The notes beneath the pieces are model-generated. The model made no database searches. It was not told where the DNA came from and worked only from the letters and a program-made list of their open reading frames with translations. Below are positions 41,144 to 49,747 of a stretch of 64,000 nucleotides of DNA, piece after piece. The translations under genes and the position numbers were made by a program. Numbering within the stretch: the first letter of the stretch is position 1; the number at the start of each line of letters is the position of its first letter. Origin of the DNA: Mycobacterium paraseoulense (GTDB lineage: Bacteria; Actinomycetota; Actinomycetes; Mycobacteriales; Mycobacteriaceae). The stretch is from positions 3,534,001-3,598,000 of the forward strand of contig NZ_AP022619.1 of assembly GCF_010731655.1 (NCBI RefSeq). The letters run 5' to 3'.

Positions 41144-42622
41144 TCACAGGTCGTTGCCGGCGTAGGACTGGTTGAAGCTCTTGTTGGCCAGCGGGAAGTC
41201 GGGGACGATCGTGTCGGCCATCGCGACGGGCAGCGCGGGCCAGTTGAACCACGACGGGTCGACGATCTTCGCGCGGGTGATCCGAGCGGCGGCGCCGGTC
41301 TCGACGCGGTGCACGATGGTCCCGCGCCAGCCCTCGACGATGCCGATGCCGCTGCGGGGCCCTTGCCGCGCCGGCGGCTCGTCGGCGTATTCTGTTGGGC
41401 CGCTATGTGATTCGACCAGTTGGCAGGCCAGCTCGGCGGAGGCCGCGAATTCGTCGCGCCGCACGGTGTAGCGGGCCAGCACGTCGCCCGCGTCGGCGCC
41501 GATCTCGGCGACGGGCAGCGCGACGGTGGGGTGTTCGACCCGGGCGTCCGTGCGCATGCCGCTGGCCCGCGCGACGTAGCCCAGGCAGCCCAGGGCGTGC
41601 GCGTCGTCTTGGTACAGGACGGCGGTCCCGGCGAACCGGTCATAGACCACGGAGTTGCCGAGAGTGAGCTCCGCGACCTCGGCGACGTCGGCGGCGATGC
41701 GCCGCAGCACGGTGACCTCCGGCAGGGCCCGAAGAGCCACCGCGCCCGGACGGACGGCGCCGCGCAGCAACCGATGCCCGGTGACGGCGGCGTTGAGCCG
41801 CAACAACTCTTCGCGGATGCGTTGCGCGTGCGCGTGCGCGAGCGAAAAACCAACGTCGTTGGCCAGCGCGCCCAAGTCGGCGGCGTGGTTGTAGAGCCGC
41901 TCGAGTTCGACCAGCAGCGCCCGCAGCCGGTGTACCTCCTCGGGAAGCTCCATCCCGAGTGCGTCCTCGATGGCCAGGCAGTGGGCGAGCGCGTGCCCGA
42001 GGGAGGTGTCCCCGCTGACGCGCTCGGCCAGATCGACTGCGCCGCCGGGCGCCCGGCCCTCGAACAGCTTCTCCACACCCCGGTGGACGAACCACAGCCG
42101 CGCCTTGAGCCGCAACACGGTTTCACCCGCGACGGAGAACCGGAAATGCCCCGGCTCGATCAACCCCGCGTGCACCGGACCCACCGGGATCTCGTACACC
42201 CCGGGTCCTTCCACGGTGACGAACGGAAACCGGCCCGCGCCATCGAATTCGGGGGCGGGCGGCGCGTCGCCGCGCATGGGATACCAGTCCTCGGGCCAGT
42301 GGGCGTGCCGCACCAGCCGGCGCGCCTTGGGATGCCCGATGCACCGGATTCCATACAGGTCGGCCATTTCTCGCTCGAAGCGGCTGGCGGCAAACGACAG
42401 GTAGGCCAGCGATCGAATCGCCGCAGCGTCCTTGGGCACGACGCATTCCAGTTCGACGCGCCGATCCGGCCCGCCGGCCAGAAACAGGTAAACGACCCGG
42501 AAGGCCGCGTCGTCGTCGTGGGCGGCCACCAGGCCCAAACGAAAACCCTTGCCCAGCAAGTCCTCAGCCGCCTGTCCCACCCCGTCCTGAGACAGCCGGT
42601 GGCGCTGCCACTGCGGCCTCAT
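41144..42622 (-). CDS. hycE: HycE-like large subunit lacking the Ni-binding cysteines (Rv0087 type)
   Basis: A 492-residue fusion of a NuoC-like N-terminus (FEREMADLYGIRCIGHP, about 82-98) and a NuoD/hydrogenase-large-subunit domain. In true [NiFe] hydrogenases the two Ni motifs are RxCGxC and DPCxxC. Here the first reads AERVSGDTSLGH (199-210) and the second VDPSWFNWP (454-462), so all four cysteines are missing. A Ni-Fe site cannot form, and hydrogen turnover is unlikely. The family is better described as energy-converting-hydrogenase-related (Ehr). It is the last gene of the leftward seven-gene cluster and overlaps hycQ by four bases. Confidence 0.88.
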   Translation of the reverse strand: MRPQWQRHRLSQDGVGQAAEDLLGKGFRLGLVAAHDDDAAFRVVYLFLAGGPDRRVELECVVPKDAAAIRSLAYLSFAASRFEREMADLYGIRCIGHPKARRLVRHAHWPEDWYPMRGDAPPAPEFDGAGRFPFVTVEGPGVYEIPVGPVHAGLIEPGHFRFSVAGETVLRLKARLWFVHRGVEKLFEGRAPGGAVDLAERVSGDTSLGHALAHCLAIEDALGMELPEEVHRLRALLVELERLYNHAADLGALANDVGFSLAHAHAQRIREELLRLNAAVTGHRLLRGAVRPGAVALRALPEVTVLRRIAADVAEVAELTLGNSVVYDRFAGTAVLYQDDAHALGCLGYVARASGMRTDARVEHPTVALPVAEIGADAGDVLARYTVRRDEFAASAELACQLVESHSGPTEYADEPPARQGPRSGIGIVEGWRGTIVHRVETGAAARITRAKIVDPSWFNWPALPVAMADTIVPDFPLANKSFNQSYAGNDL

Positions 42623-44085
42623 CGGTGTCCCCCTACCTCGCCGGCCGCGGTGGTGAACAGGTCGGTGAGCGGGCCGGCGGTGACGCCGAGGGCGATCGAC
42701 GCGGCGATCCCGACGACGAGGGCGGCCGCCACCGTTCGCGGGACCGCGATCTCGGGCGCGGCGGCGGGGGCGCCCAGCAGGATGCGGCCCGCGTTGCGGG
42801 CCAGCGCGGCGAACCCAACCGCGACCAACAGCATGCCCACGGCGAGGGCCCAGGTGAGCCGGGCGTCGGCGAGGGAACGGACGATGCCCAATTCGCTGGC
42901 GAACATCGCGAACGGCGGCAGGCCGAGCAGCACGACCACGCCGACGGCCAGCGCCGCACCGACGAGGCGGGACCGCCGAAGCACGGCGCCGATGTCGGCG
43001 ATCGCGGTCGAGCCGTGAGCGGCCTGCAGCTGCCCGCTGGCCAGGAAGAGCACCGTCTTGCCGATCCCGTGCGCGAGGACGTGCAGCAGCAGCGCGGCGA
43101 TCGCCAACGTGGTTCCGGCCGCCGCGGCGATCGCGATCAAGCCCATGTTCTCCATGGACGAGTAGGCGAGCATGCGTTTGATGTCCGGTGTCACCGTCAG
43201 CATCAGGGCGGCGACCACCAGCGTCGCCAGCCCGACCGCCAGCAGACCGGACCGCATGAAGGTGGGCCCGGTGGCGGCGCCGATGACCGGCTTGAGGCGG
43301 ATCAGCACCGAGAAGGCCACCGAGAGCAGCACCCCGCTCATCAGCGCCGAAACCGGCGCGGGGGCCTGGCTGTGCGCGTCGGCCAACCAGGTGTGGAACG
43401 GGAACAACCCGGCCTTGGCGCCGTAGCCGACGAGCAGCAACCCGCCGGCCAGTCGGGCGATGCCGGGATCGAGCCCCCCGGCGTGGGCCGCCAGCACGTC
43501 GAGATTCAGGGCGGCTGCGGCGGGCGCGCCGGCATGCTCGGCGGCGTAGTAGAGCAGCACGGTGCCGAGAAAGGCGATCGCGATGCCGACCGAACAGATC
43601 ACGACGTACTTCCAGGTCGCCTCGAGCGCGCCGCGGGTGCGGCGGTGCCCGACCAGGAAGGCGGTGATCACCGTGGTCGCTTCGATCGCGATCCAGATCA
43701 CCCCGATGTTGTTGGCGCACACCGCGATCACCATCGCGGCCAGGAAGCCCGCCGTCAGGGCCCCGTACAACCGGGCACCGCGCAGATCGGTGTGGCCGTG
43801 GGCGAGTTCGGCGTCGAGGTAGCCGATGCTGGCCCAGGTGGCCAGGGTGGCAACGACTCCGATGACGATCAGCATCGTGGCGGTGAGCGCGTCGAGCCGC
43901 AGCAGTCCGTTCAGCGCGAACCGGGTGCCGGACCCCACCCCGAAGGCGAGCGCCGCGCCGCATGCGAGCACCGTCACCGCGGAGAACACGATCAGCGTCG
44001 CGGTCGCCCGGCGCCATCCGGCGACCAGGACGGCGACCGAGGCGCCGACGGGGGCGAGGATCGCGGCGAGCAGCAAGGCGGTCAT
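42619..44085 (-). CDS. hycQ: Antiporter-like membrane subunit (HyfF/HycQ type, Rv0086)
   Basis: A 488-residue polytopic protein of the NuoL/M/N-Mrp family with about 14 helices. Typical motifs are WIAIEATTVITAFLVGH (with the transmembrane Glu), GYGAKAGLFPFHTWLADAHSQAPAPVSALMSG and DIKRMLAYSSMENMG. These carry the conserved Lys and His of proton-pumping channels. The ATG at 44085 overlaps the hycP stop by one base. It is a candidate ion-translocating subunit of the complex. Confidence 0.88.
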   Translation of the reverse strand: MTALLLAAILAPVGASVAVLVAGWRRATATLIVFSAVTVLACGAALAFGVGSGTRFALNGLLRLDALTATMLIVIGVVATLATWASIGYLDAELAHGHTDLRGARLYGALTAGFLAAMVIAVCANNIGVIWIAIEATTVITAFLVGHRRTRGALEATWKYVVICSVGIAIAFLGTVLLYYAAEHAGAPAAAALNLDVLAAHAGGLDPGIARLAGGLLLVGYGAKAGLFPFHTWLADAHSQAPAPVSALMSGVLLSVAFSVLIRLKPVIGAATGPTFMRSGLLAVGLATLVVAALMLTVTPDIKRMLAYSSMENMGLIAIAAAAGTTLAIAALLLHVLAHGIGKTVLFLASGQLQAAHGSTAIADIGAVLRRSRLVGAALAVGVVVLLGLPPFAMFASELGIVRSLADARLTWALAVGMLLVAVGFAALARNAGRILLGAPAAAPEIAVPRTVAAALVVGIAASIALGVTAGPLTDLFTTAAGEVGGHR

Positions 44086-44747
44086 CAGTCGTGCAGCTCC
44101 TGCAGCGCGTCCAGGTCGGCGCCGCCGAAAGCGTGGGACAGGCGCCCCGTCAGCACGCCGATCACGATGACCGCGAACAACACGTCCAGCGACGCCCCGA
44201 GTTCGACGATCAGCGGCACCCCGGCGGTGAGCAGGAACGCGGTGGCGGCGATCCCGTTGTCCAGCATGAGGAATCCCGCCGCCTGCGACACCGCGTGCCG
44301 CCGCGTGACCATGACGAACAGGGCGATGAGCACGACCGCGGTCGCGGCCGGCACCGCCGTGGTCGTGGCGGCGGGCTGCAGGTTCACCAGGGGGCCGGTG
44401 GCGGCGAACGCGGCCAGCGTCAGCGCGGCGGTGATGAGCAGCGACGTGGCGGTGTTGACCAATGGGGCGGCTTCTCGCCGCGACCGCGATTCGGCGCCGC
44501 CCGCGCGGGCCAGCAGCCGCGGCAGCACCGCAACCCGCAGGACCAGCACGGCCGCGCCGACGCCGACGAGCGCGCCGTCGCCGTCGTACGCCCCGCGAAG
44601 GATCGGGATGGCCGCCAGCGCGACGCCCTGCCACGCCAGCAGCCGGATGATGGCGGCGAGGTCGTGGCGCCAGACGATCAGCACCGCGGCCAGCAGCAGC
44701 CCGCCGGCGGCGAGGTCGACCAGTACCGAAAACGTGCCGTAGGTCAT
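44085..44747 (-). CDS. hycP: HyfE-like membrane subunit (HycP, Rv0085)
   Basis: A 220-residue membrane protein with about six helices, a NuoK-like relative as in HyfE of hydrogenase-4. The segment [25 protein letters not shown] corresponds to the conserved NuoK/HyfE region with a buried acidic residue. It starts at ATG 44747, overlapping the hycD stop. The length equals that recalled for Rv0085. Confidence 0.85.
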   Translation of the reverse strand: MTYGTFSVLVDLAAGGLLLAAVLIVWRHDLAAIIRLLAWQGVALAAIPILRGAYDGDGALVGVGAAVLVLRVAVLPRLLARAGGAESRSRREAAPLVNTATSLLITAALTLAAFAATGPLVNLQPAATTTAVPAATAVVLIALFVMVTRRHAVSQAAGFLMLDNGIAATAFLLTAGVPLIVELGASLDVLFAVIVIGVLTGRLSHAFGGADLDALQELHD

Positions 44748-45703
44748 GTCGGCACCACGAAGAAGTTGGCGGCGATCACCGCGAGCAACGCCAAGAGGAA
44801 CGATCCGGCCAGCAGCTCGGGTACCCGGAAGAGCCGGAGCTTTGCGACGAACACCTCGACGGTGGCCAGCAGCCCCGCCAGCACGGCGACCTTGACCGCC
44901 ACCGCCGCGAACCCGACGACGATGTCAACGGTTCCGGGCCGTCCTCCGGCAATGCCCCACGGCGCGAACAGGTTCGCCAGCAGCGCCAGGAGCACGGTGA
45001 GTCGCATCCCGGCCGCCCACTCCACCAGGGCCAGCCGTGGGCCGGCGTATTCGAGGATCATGGCCTCGTGAACCATCGTCAGCTCGAGATGGGTGGCCGG
45101 GTTGTCCACCGGCAGCCGTCCGGTCTCGGCGACGATCACGATCACCAGGGCGGCGAACGCCAGCACCGCCGCCAGCGACACCACCTGACCCGGGTGGGTG
45201 ATCGTATGCGCAACCAGCGCACCGAGATTAGCCGACCCCGCCGGCATGGACAGGGCGAAGACCGCGAGCAAGATGGTGGGTTCGACGAGTGCGGCGATGG
45301 TGATCTCGCGGCTGGCACCCATGCCGCCGAACGAGGTGCCGGTGTCGATGCCGGCCAGGGTCAGCGCGACGGTGCCGACGAACAACAGTCCGACCACTGC
45401 GAACAGGTCGGCGCTGGCGTCCAGCGGCGATCCGGTGGCGACCAGCGGTGCGATCGCGGCAATCAGCAGCGTGGTTCCGGCGACGATCGCGGGTGCGGCC
45501 GCGAACACCACCGTCGTCCCCCGCGGGGTGATCTGTTGCTTGCCAAGCTGTTTGGCGATGTCACGGCACGGCTGCAGGATGCCGGCACCGGCGCGGCCTT
45601 CCCAGCGGGCGCGCACCTGCCGGGTCAGCCCGACCACCAGCGGCGCCCCGGCCATGACGCCGCCGATCTGGACCGCGCCCGCGACGTAGGACAATGCGTT
45701 CAT
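44744..45703 (-). CDS. hycD: NuoH/HycD-like membrane subunit (Rv0084)
   Basis: A 319-residue membrane protein of the NuoH family. It shows [16 protein letters not shown], the acidic loop with [29 protein letters not shown], and about eight helices. In complex I this subunit holds the quinone-site rim and first proton path; in group 4 hydrogenases it contacts the large subunit. ATG 45703 overlaps the preceding gene's stop (ATGA). Confidence 0.9.
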   Translation of the reverse strand: MNALSYVAGAVQIGGVMAGAPLVVGLTRQVRARWEGRAGAGILQPCRDIAKQLGKQQITPRGTTVVFAAAPAIVAGTTLLIAAIAPLVATGSPLDASADLFAVVGLLFVGTVALTLAGIDTGTSFGGMGASREITIAALVEPTILLAVFALSMPAGSANLGALVAHTITHPGQVVSLAAVLAFAALVIVIVAETGRLPVDNPATHLELTMVHEAMILEYAGPRLALVEWAAGMRLTVLLALLANLFAPWGIAGGRPGTVDIVVGFAAVAVKVAVLAGLLATVEVFVAKLRLFRVPELLAGSFLLALLAVIAANFFVVPT

Positions 45704-47673
45704 CGCGCGACCACCAGGATGACCAGCACACCGAGCGCGCCGTAGGCCAGATACAAGTGCACGCTGCCGGTGTGGGCGCGCCGCATCAATTCGGCCGCGG
45801 CCGTGACCGCCCGGATCACCGGCGTGTAGCAGCGTTCCTCGATCGCGTCGGCGATTCTGGAGCGGTAGGTGATCTTGTCGGCCAGATAGCGTGATTCGAC
45901 GGTGTGAGTGACTTCGATGTCGGTGTCGGGGCGCAGTACGTCGTCGAAGATTCGTTGCAGCGGCTCGGCGAACGACGTGGCCGTGTATTGCATCCGTGGG
46001 GTGAGATCGTCGGCGCCGCAGGCCCATAACGGCAATGTCGCGGGCGCCGGGCGCCGCCTGGAACGCCAGCGCGCCAGCATCGCCGCGGCCAGCGCGGCCG
46101 TCACGACGCCGGCGGCGATCGCGCCGGGTGCGATCGAGCCGGGCAGGCCGGGAAGGCGCACCACGCCGCCGAAATCGGTGAATTGCACTGCCGCGCCCGC
46201 TGGTAGCGCGGCGATCGCCCTGCGCAGCGCGGGTGCGACGACGGCGGGCGCCACGGCCAGCAGCAGGCAGGCGGCCGCCGCGATCGCCATGCCGGCCAGC
46301 ATGGTGCCGGACGCCTCCCGAGCCCCGGCGGCCCGCTCGGAGCGGGGCCGGGCCAAAAACCCGATCCCGAACGCCTTGACCATTGCCGCCACGCCCAGGC
46401 CGGTGGTGAGCGCGACCGCGCCGACCGCCAGCGGCGTGGTCAACGCCAGGACGGCGGAATGCTCTCGGGCCGTGTGGATCAGCGACTGCACCAGCAGCCA
46501 CTCGCTGACGAAGCCGGCGCCCAGCGGCAACCCGGACGCTCCCAAGGCGGCCACCCCGAACAGGACGGTCGTCGCGGGCATCCGGCGGGCCAGGCCGCCC
46601 AGCCGGTCGAGGTCACGCAATCCGGTCGAGGCCAACACCGATCCCGCGGCGAGGAATCCGAGGCTCTTGAATCCCGCGTGGGCGACGAGGTGCAGCATGG
46701 CGGCGGCCGCGGCGATCGTCGCCGGGCCGTGCACGCCGGCCGCGGTGAACAACGTGGCGGCCCCCAGCGCCAGCGTGATCAACCCGAGGTTCTCGGTCGT
46801 CGAATAGGCCAGCAGCCGTTTGAGATCCGTGGCCACCGACGCCTGCACCACGCCGTAGAGGGCCGACAACCCGCCGACGACCATCATGGTGAGCCCCCAC
46901 CACCGCGGGCCCGGGCCCAGCAGCTGCAGGTCGACCCGGCAAATGCCGTAGATCCCGAGGTTGACCATCGCCGCGCTCATCAGCGCCGACACGGGGCTGG
47001 GCGCCTCGGGGTGCGCGCGCGGCAACCACGCGTGCAGCGGCACCAGGCCGGCCTTCGAACCGAATCCCGCCAGGGTCAACAGGAACACCGCGGTGCACGC
47101 GCCGGACGGTATCCGGTGCACGTCGGCGAACCGGTCCGCGCCGCCGGCCGAAGACAACACCATCAGGCCGACCAAGATCGCCACGAAACCCAACTGGGTC
47201 ATCACCGCGTACACCAACGCGGCGGAGCGAACCGCCGGCTGGGTGTGGTGGGCCAGCACCAACACCAACGACGCGACCGCCATCAACTCCCACGCCAGCA
47301 GGAAGGTGGTGACCGACGCAGCCGCCGGCACCAGCAACATCGCCGCGACGAACGCCGGGAACACCGCCAGGGTGACGGGGCCCAACTGCTCGCGCCGGGC
47401 ATATCCGATCGTGTACAGCCCCGTCACGATCGCGACCGCTCCCGTGAGCGCCATGAAGAAGCCGCCCAGCGGATCGAGGCCCAGCTGGACGCCCGCGAGC
47501 GGAAGCAACCATCCGATGCGGACGGTGCGCACCTGACCGAACATCCCCACCGCGCCTGCCCACAACCCGGCGGCGCCCAGCACCGAGGTCAGCGTGCCCG
47601 CGACGGCCGCGGATCCGTTGCGGCGCATCAGGTTTGGTGCGGGCACCGCGCCGGTCACCAAGGTTGCGGTCAC
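45700..47673 (-). CDS. HyfB/NuoL-like antiporter subunit (Rv0083)
   Basis: A 657-residue polytopic protein, the larger of two antiporter-like subunits. Marks include FLLAWELMAVASLVLVLAHH, GSKAGLVPLHAWLPRAHPEAPSPVSALMSA and DLKRLLAYSTTENLGLI. About 14 helices are followed by a hydrophilic C-terminus (LPLWACGADDLTPRMQYTATSF) typical of HyfB. GTG 47673 was chosen for its GTGA overlap with the Rv0082-like stop; an upstream in-frame start inside that gene was rejected. Confidence 0.87.
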   Translation of the reverse strand: MTATLVTGAVPAPNLMRRNGSAAVAGTLTSVLGAAGLWAGAVGMFGQVRTVRIGWLLPLAGVQLGLDPLGGFFMALTGAVAIVTGLYTIGYARREQLGPVTLAVFPAFVAAMLLVPAAASVTTFLLAWELMAVASLVLVLAHHTQPAVRSAALVYAVMTQLGFVAILVGLMVLSSAGGADRFADVHRIPSGACTAVFLLTLAGFGSKAGLVPLHAWLPRAHPEAPSPVSALMSAAMVNLGIYGICRVDLQLLGPGPRWWGLTMMVVGGLSALYGVVQASVATDLKRLLAYSTTENLGLITLALGAATLFTAAGVHGPATIAAAAAMLHLVAHAGFKSLGFLAAGSVLASTGLRDLDRLGGLARRMPATTVLFGVAALGASGLPLGAGFVSEWLLVQSLIHTAREHSAVLALTTPLAVGAVALTTGLGVAAMVKAFGIGFLARPRSERAAGAREASGTMLAGMAIAAAACLLLAVAPAVVAPALRRAIAALPAGAAVQFTDFGGVVRLPGLPGSIAPGAIAAGVVTAALAAAMLARWRSRRRPAPATLPLWACGADDLTPRMQYTATSFAEPLQRIFDDVLRPDTDIEVTHTVESRYLADKITYRSRIADAIEERCYTPVIRAVTAAAELMRRAHTGSVHLYLAYGALGVLVILVVAR

Positions 47674-48149
47674 TTGCCGGTCACCGACCGCAGAGCCGCG
47701 ACGATCTGGCTCGGCGCCGGCGGGCACCCCGGGATTTCCACGTCCACGGGCACCAGGTCGCCGACCGCGCCCGCCACGCCGTAGGCGCCGGTGAAGACGC
47801 CTTGGTTGATGGCGCAGTCCCCGCAGGCGATCACCCGACGCGGCAGCGGCGTGGCCTCGATCGTGGCGCGCAGCGGGCCGGCCATGTTGTGTGTCACCAC
47901 ACCGGTCACCAGCAGCGCGTCGGCATGGCGGGGCGAGGCCACCAGGCGGGCACCGAACCGCTCGGCGTCATAGACCGGCCCGAACGCTCCCGCGATCTCC
48001 ACCTCACAGCCATTGCACGACCCGGCGTCGACGTGCCGGATCTGAAGCGAACCACGCACTCCCGCGGGCGGTTTGGCTATTGGACCCGGGGCGGGCGGTG
48101 CGGGTTCGGCGATCCGACCGACCCTGAAGGCTTTGCTGACCCAGCCCAT
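47670..48149 (-). CDS. NuoB/hydrogenase small-subunit-like iron-sulfur protein (Rv0082)
   Basis: A 159-residue protein with the [4Fe-4S] proximal (N2-like) cluster ligands C45 and C48 (GSCNGCEVE), C109/C112 (ACGDCAINQG) and C142 (IPGCPP). It would pair with the HycE-like subunit and hold the last cluster of the electron path. That its cluster motif is intact while the large subunit has lost nickel ligands points to a redox module using a different partner reaction. The start is ATG 48149, five bases after the arsR-type stop. Confidence 0.9.
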   Translation of the reverse strand: MGWVSKAFRVGRIAEPAPPAPGPIAKPPAGVRGSLQIRHVDAGSCNGCEVEIAGAFGPVYDAERFGARLVASPRHADALLVTGVVTHNMAGPLRATIEATPLPRRVIACGDCAINQGVFTGAYGVAGAVGDLVPVDVEIPGCPPAPSQIVAALRSVTGK

Positions 48150-48154
48150 GCGCG

Positions 48155-48490
48155 CTACTCCGCACCGCCGGCGCGCAGGCCTTCCAGCATCGCCACGCGG
48201 TCGTTGAGCACCCCGGTGAGGACCTTGCGCGCCACCATCAGCAGTTCTGCGATGTCCGGTGAGGCGATCGAGTAGATCATCGTGTTGCCGTCCCGCAGCG
48301 CGTCCACCACGCCGGCTCGGCGCATGACGCCGAGCTGCTGGGACAAGTTCGAGGCTTCGAGCCCGACCTCCGGCAGCAATTCGGCGACCGACTTGTCGCC
48401 CGACACCAGCAGCTCCAGGATCCTGATCCGCGCGGGATGCCCCAGCGTCTTGAAGAACTCCGCCTTGAGCTTGTACAGCGGCTCGGTCAC
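48155..48490 (-). CDS. ArsR/SmtB-family regulator (Rv0081 type)
   Basis: A 111-residue winged-helix regulator. FFKTLGHPARIRILELLVSGDKSV and LEASNLSQQLGVMRRAGVV carry the HTH; no metal-binding cysteine pair is visible. It matches Rv0081, which belongs to the hypoxia-responsive DosR regulon and acts as a hub repressor, including on its own operon. It starts at GTG 48490 and heads the hydrogenase-like gene cluster. The leader 48500-48555 is strikingly A/T-rich for this genome and contains ACATGT at 48521-48526, a possible autoregulatory site. Confidence 0.9.
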   Translation of the reverse strand: MTEPLYKLKAEFFKTLGHPARIRILELLVSGDKSVAELLPEVGLEASNLSQQLGVMRRAGVVDALRDGNTMIYSIASPDIAELLMVARKVLTGVLNDRVAMLEGLRAGGAE

Positions 48491-48591
48491 GCTCCGGCTC
48501 CTAAAGACTACAAACTTCCTACATGTGAACGATTGAAGAATTTATCATACGTTGCTCGGCCGTCCACATCGGGGCGTCGGTCATCCGGCGC

Positions 48592-49362
48592 TCAGTCGCG
48601 CGCGGGCAACGCCGCCAAGAAGGACTCGACCGCCTCGCGGTAGGCCCGCGGCGCCTCGTCGTGAATCAGATGCCCGGCGTCCGGAACATGCAAATATGTT
48701 GCGGCAAAGCTTGTTTCGGCCATCTGCCGCATCTGTCCCGGCGGCGTGACGGAGTTGCCGGCCTCGATGAGCAGCGCCGGGGCGCGCACCGCCCGCCACT
48801 GCTCCCAGAAGTCGCGGGTGCCCCATTCAGCGGCGATCTCGATCCACCGCGCGGTGTGACCGTGCAGGCGCCAACCGGTGGCGGTCCGGTCGAAGGCCTC
48901 CAGGAAGTACCGCCCCGCGACGGGCCCGAACTCCTCGATGACCCGCTCGGCGGAGTCGAACTCGAGCGGAAGGGCGTGCAGCCACGGCTCCCAGGGACCG
49001 GTGGTGCGGCCGCGAAAGTCCGGGGCCATGTCCTCGAGAACCAGCGCGGACACCAGTTCGGGACGCTGCGCGGCCAGGCACCACGCGTGCAGGGCGCCCA
49101 TCGAATGACCGACGAGCGTGACCGGCGCCTGCAGCGTGCGCACCGCATCCGCCAGGTCGGACACGAACCGTTCGGTGCTGATCGGGTGCGGGTCGTCGAC
49201 GCCGCGGCCCCGATGCCACAGGGCGTCGAAGGTGTACACGACGCCCAGCCGGGTCAGCCACGGCAGCTGCCGCGACCACGTGGTGCCCCGCCCCATCAGG
49301 CCGTGCACCAGCACCAACGGTTCTCCTCGCCCCCCGCGGCAAGTCAGCAGATCACTGGGCAT
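48592..49362 (-). CDS. Alpha/beta-fold hydrolase (Rv3591c type)
   Basis: A 256-residue alpha/beta hydrolase. The nucleophile S87 is in VGHSMGALHAWC, the oxyanion loop in LVHGLMGRGTTW, and the terminal His in DAGHLIHDEAP. The substrate is unknown. ATG 49362 gives MPSDLLTCRGGRGEP; an upstream in-frame start would run into the mhuD region and was rejected. It sits downstream of the hydrogenase-like cluster's regulator in the same direction but is separated from it by about 100 bases. Confidence 0.84.
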   Translation of the reverse strand: MPSDLLTCRGGRGEPLVLVHGLMGRGTTWSRQLPWLTRLGVVYTFDALWHRGRGVDDPHPISTERFVSDLADAVRTLQAPVTLVGHSMGALHAWCLAAQRPELVSALVLEDMAPDFRGRTTGPWEPWLHALPLEFDSAERVIEEFGPVAGRYFLEAFDRTATGWRLHGHTARWIEIAAEWGTRDFWEQWRAVRAPALLIEAGNSVTPPGQMRQMAETSFAATYLHVPDAGHLIHDEAPRAYREAVESFLAALPARD

Positions 49363-49426
49363 GTCACCATCCTGCGCGCCCCCGCCCTGCGGTCGGACAG
49401 GCCCGGCGAAGGGGTAGCCTAGCCGC

Positions 49427-49747
49427 ATGCCGCCAGTGGTGAAGATCAACGCAATCGAAGTACCCGCCGACGCCGGCCCGGAACTGGAGAAGCGGTTCGC
49501 ACACCGGGCCCACGCGGTCGACAATCAGCCCGGCTTTCTCGGGTTTCAGCTGCTCCGCCCGATCAAGGGCGAGAACCGCTACTTCGTGGTGACGCAGTGG
49601 GAGTCCGAGGAGGCCTTTCAGGCCTGGGCGCAGGGGCCTGCCATCGCGGCCCACGCCGGTGAGCGGGCAAACCCGGTGGCGACCGGGGCCTCGCTGCTGG
49701 AATTCGAGGTTGTGATGGACGTTGCCGGCAGCAAGCAGGCTGGCTAG
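49427..49747 (+). CDS. mhuD: Heme-degrading monooxygenase MhuD
   Basis: A 106-residue ferredoxin-like alpha+beta-barrel protein. The heme-binding and catalytic residues are N8, W67 and H76, one position later than in M. tuberculosis because of an extra Pro after Met. MhuD degrades heme to mycobilin and releases iron without CO. Sequence agreement with the remembered protein is very high (EKRFAHRAHAVDNQPGFLGF). It overlaps the chosen start of lpqF by 26 bases. Confidence 0.96.
   Translation: MPPVVKINAIEVPADAGPELEKRFAHRAHAVDNQPGFLGFQLLRPIKGENRYFVVTQWESEEAFQAWAQGPAIAAHAGERANPVATGASLLEFEVVMDVAGSKQAG

Noticed and set aside
42625..44742. A 705-codon plus-strand open frame opposite hycQ/hycP
   Set aside because: It is antisense to membrane-protein genes with clear family motifs; its Gly/Arg/Gln-rich product is typical shadow coding.
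41144..48149. Annotation as a functional formate hydrogenlyase or [NiFe] hydrogenase
   Set aside because: The large subunit lacks all four Ni-binding cysteines, and no maturation, ferredoxin or formate dehydrogenase genes are nearby.
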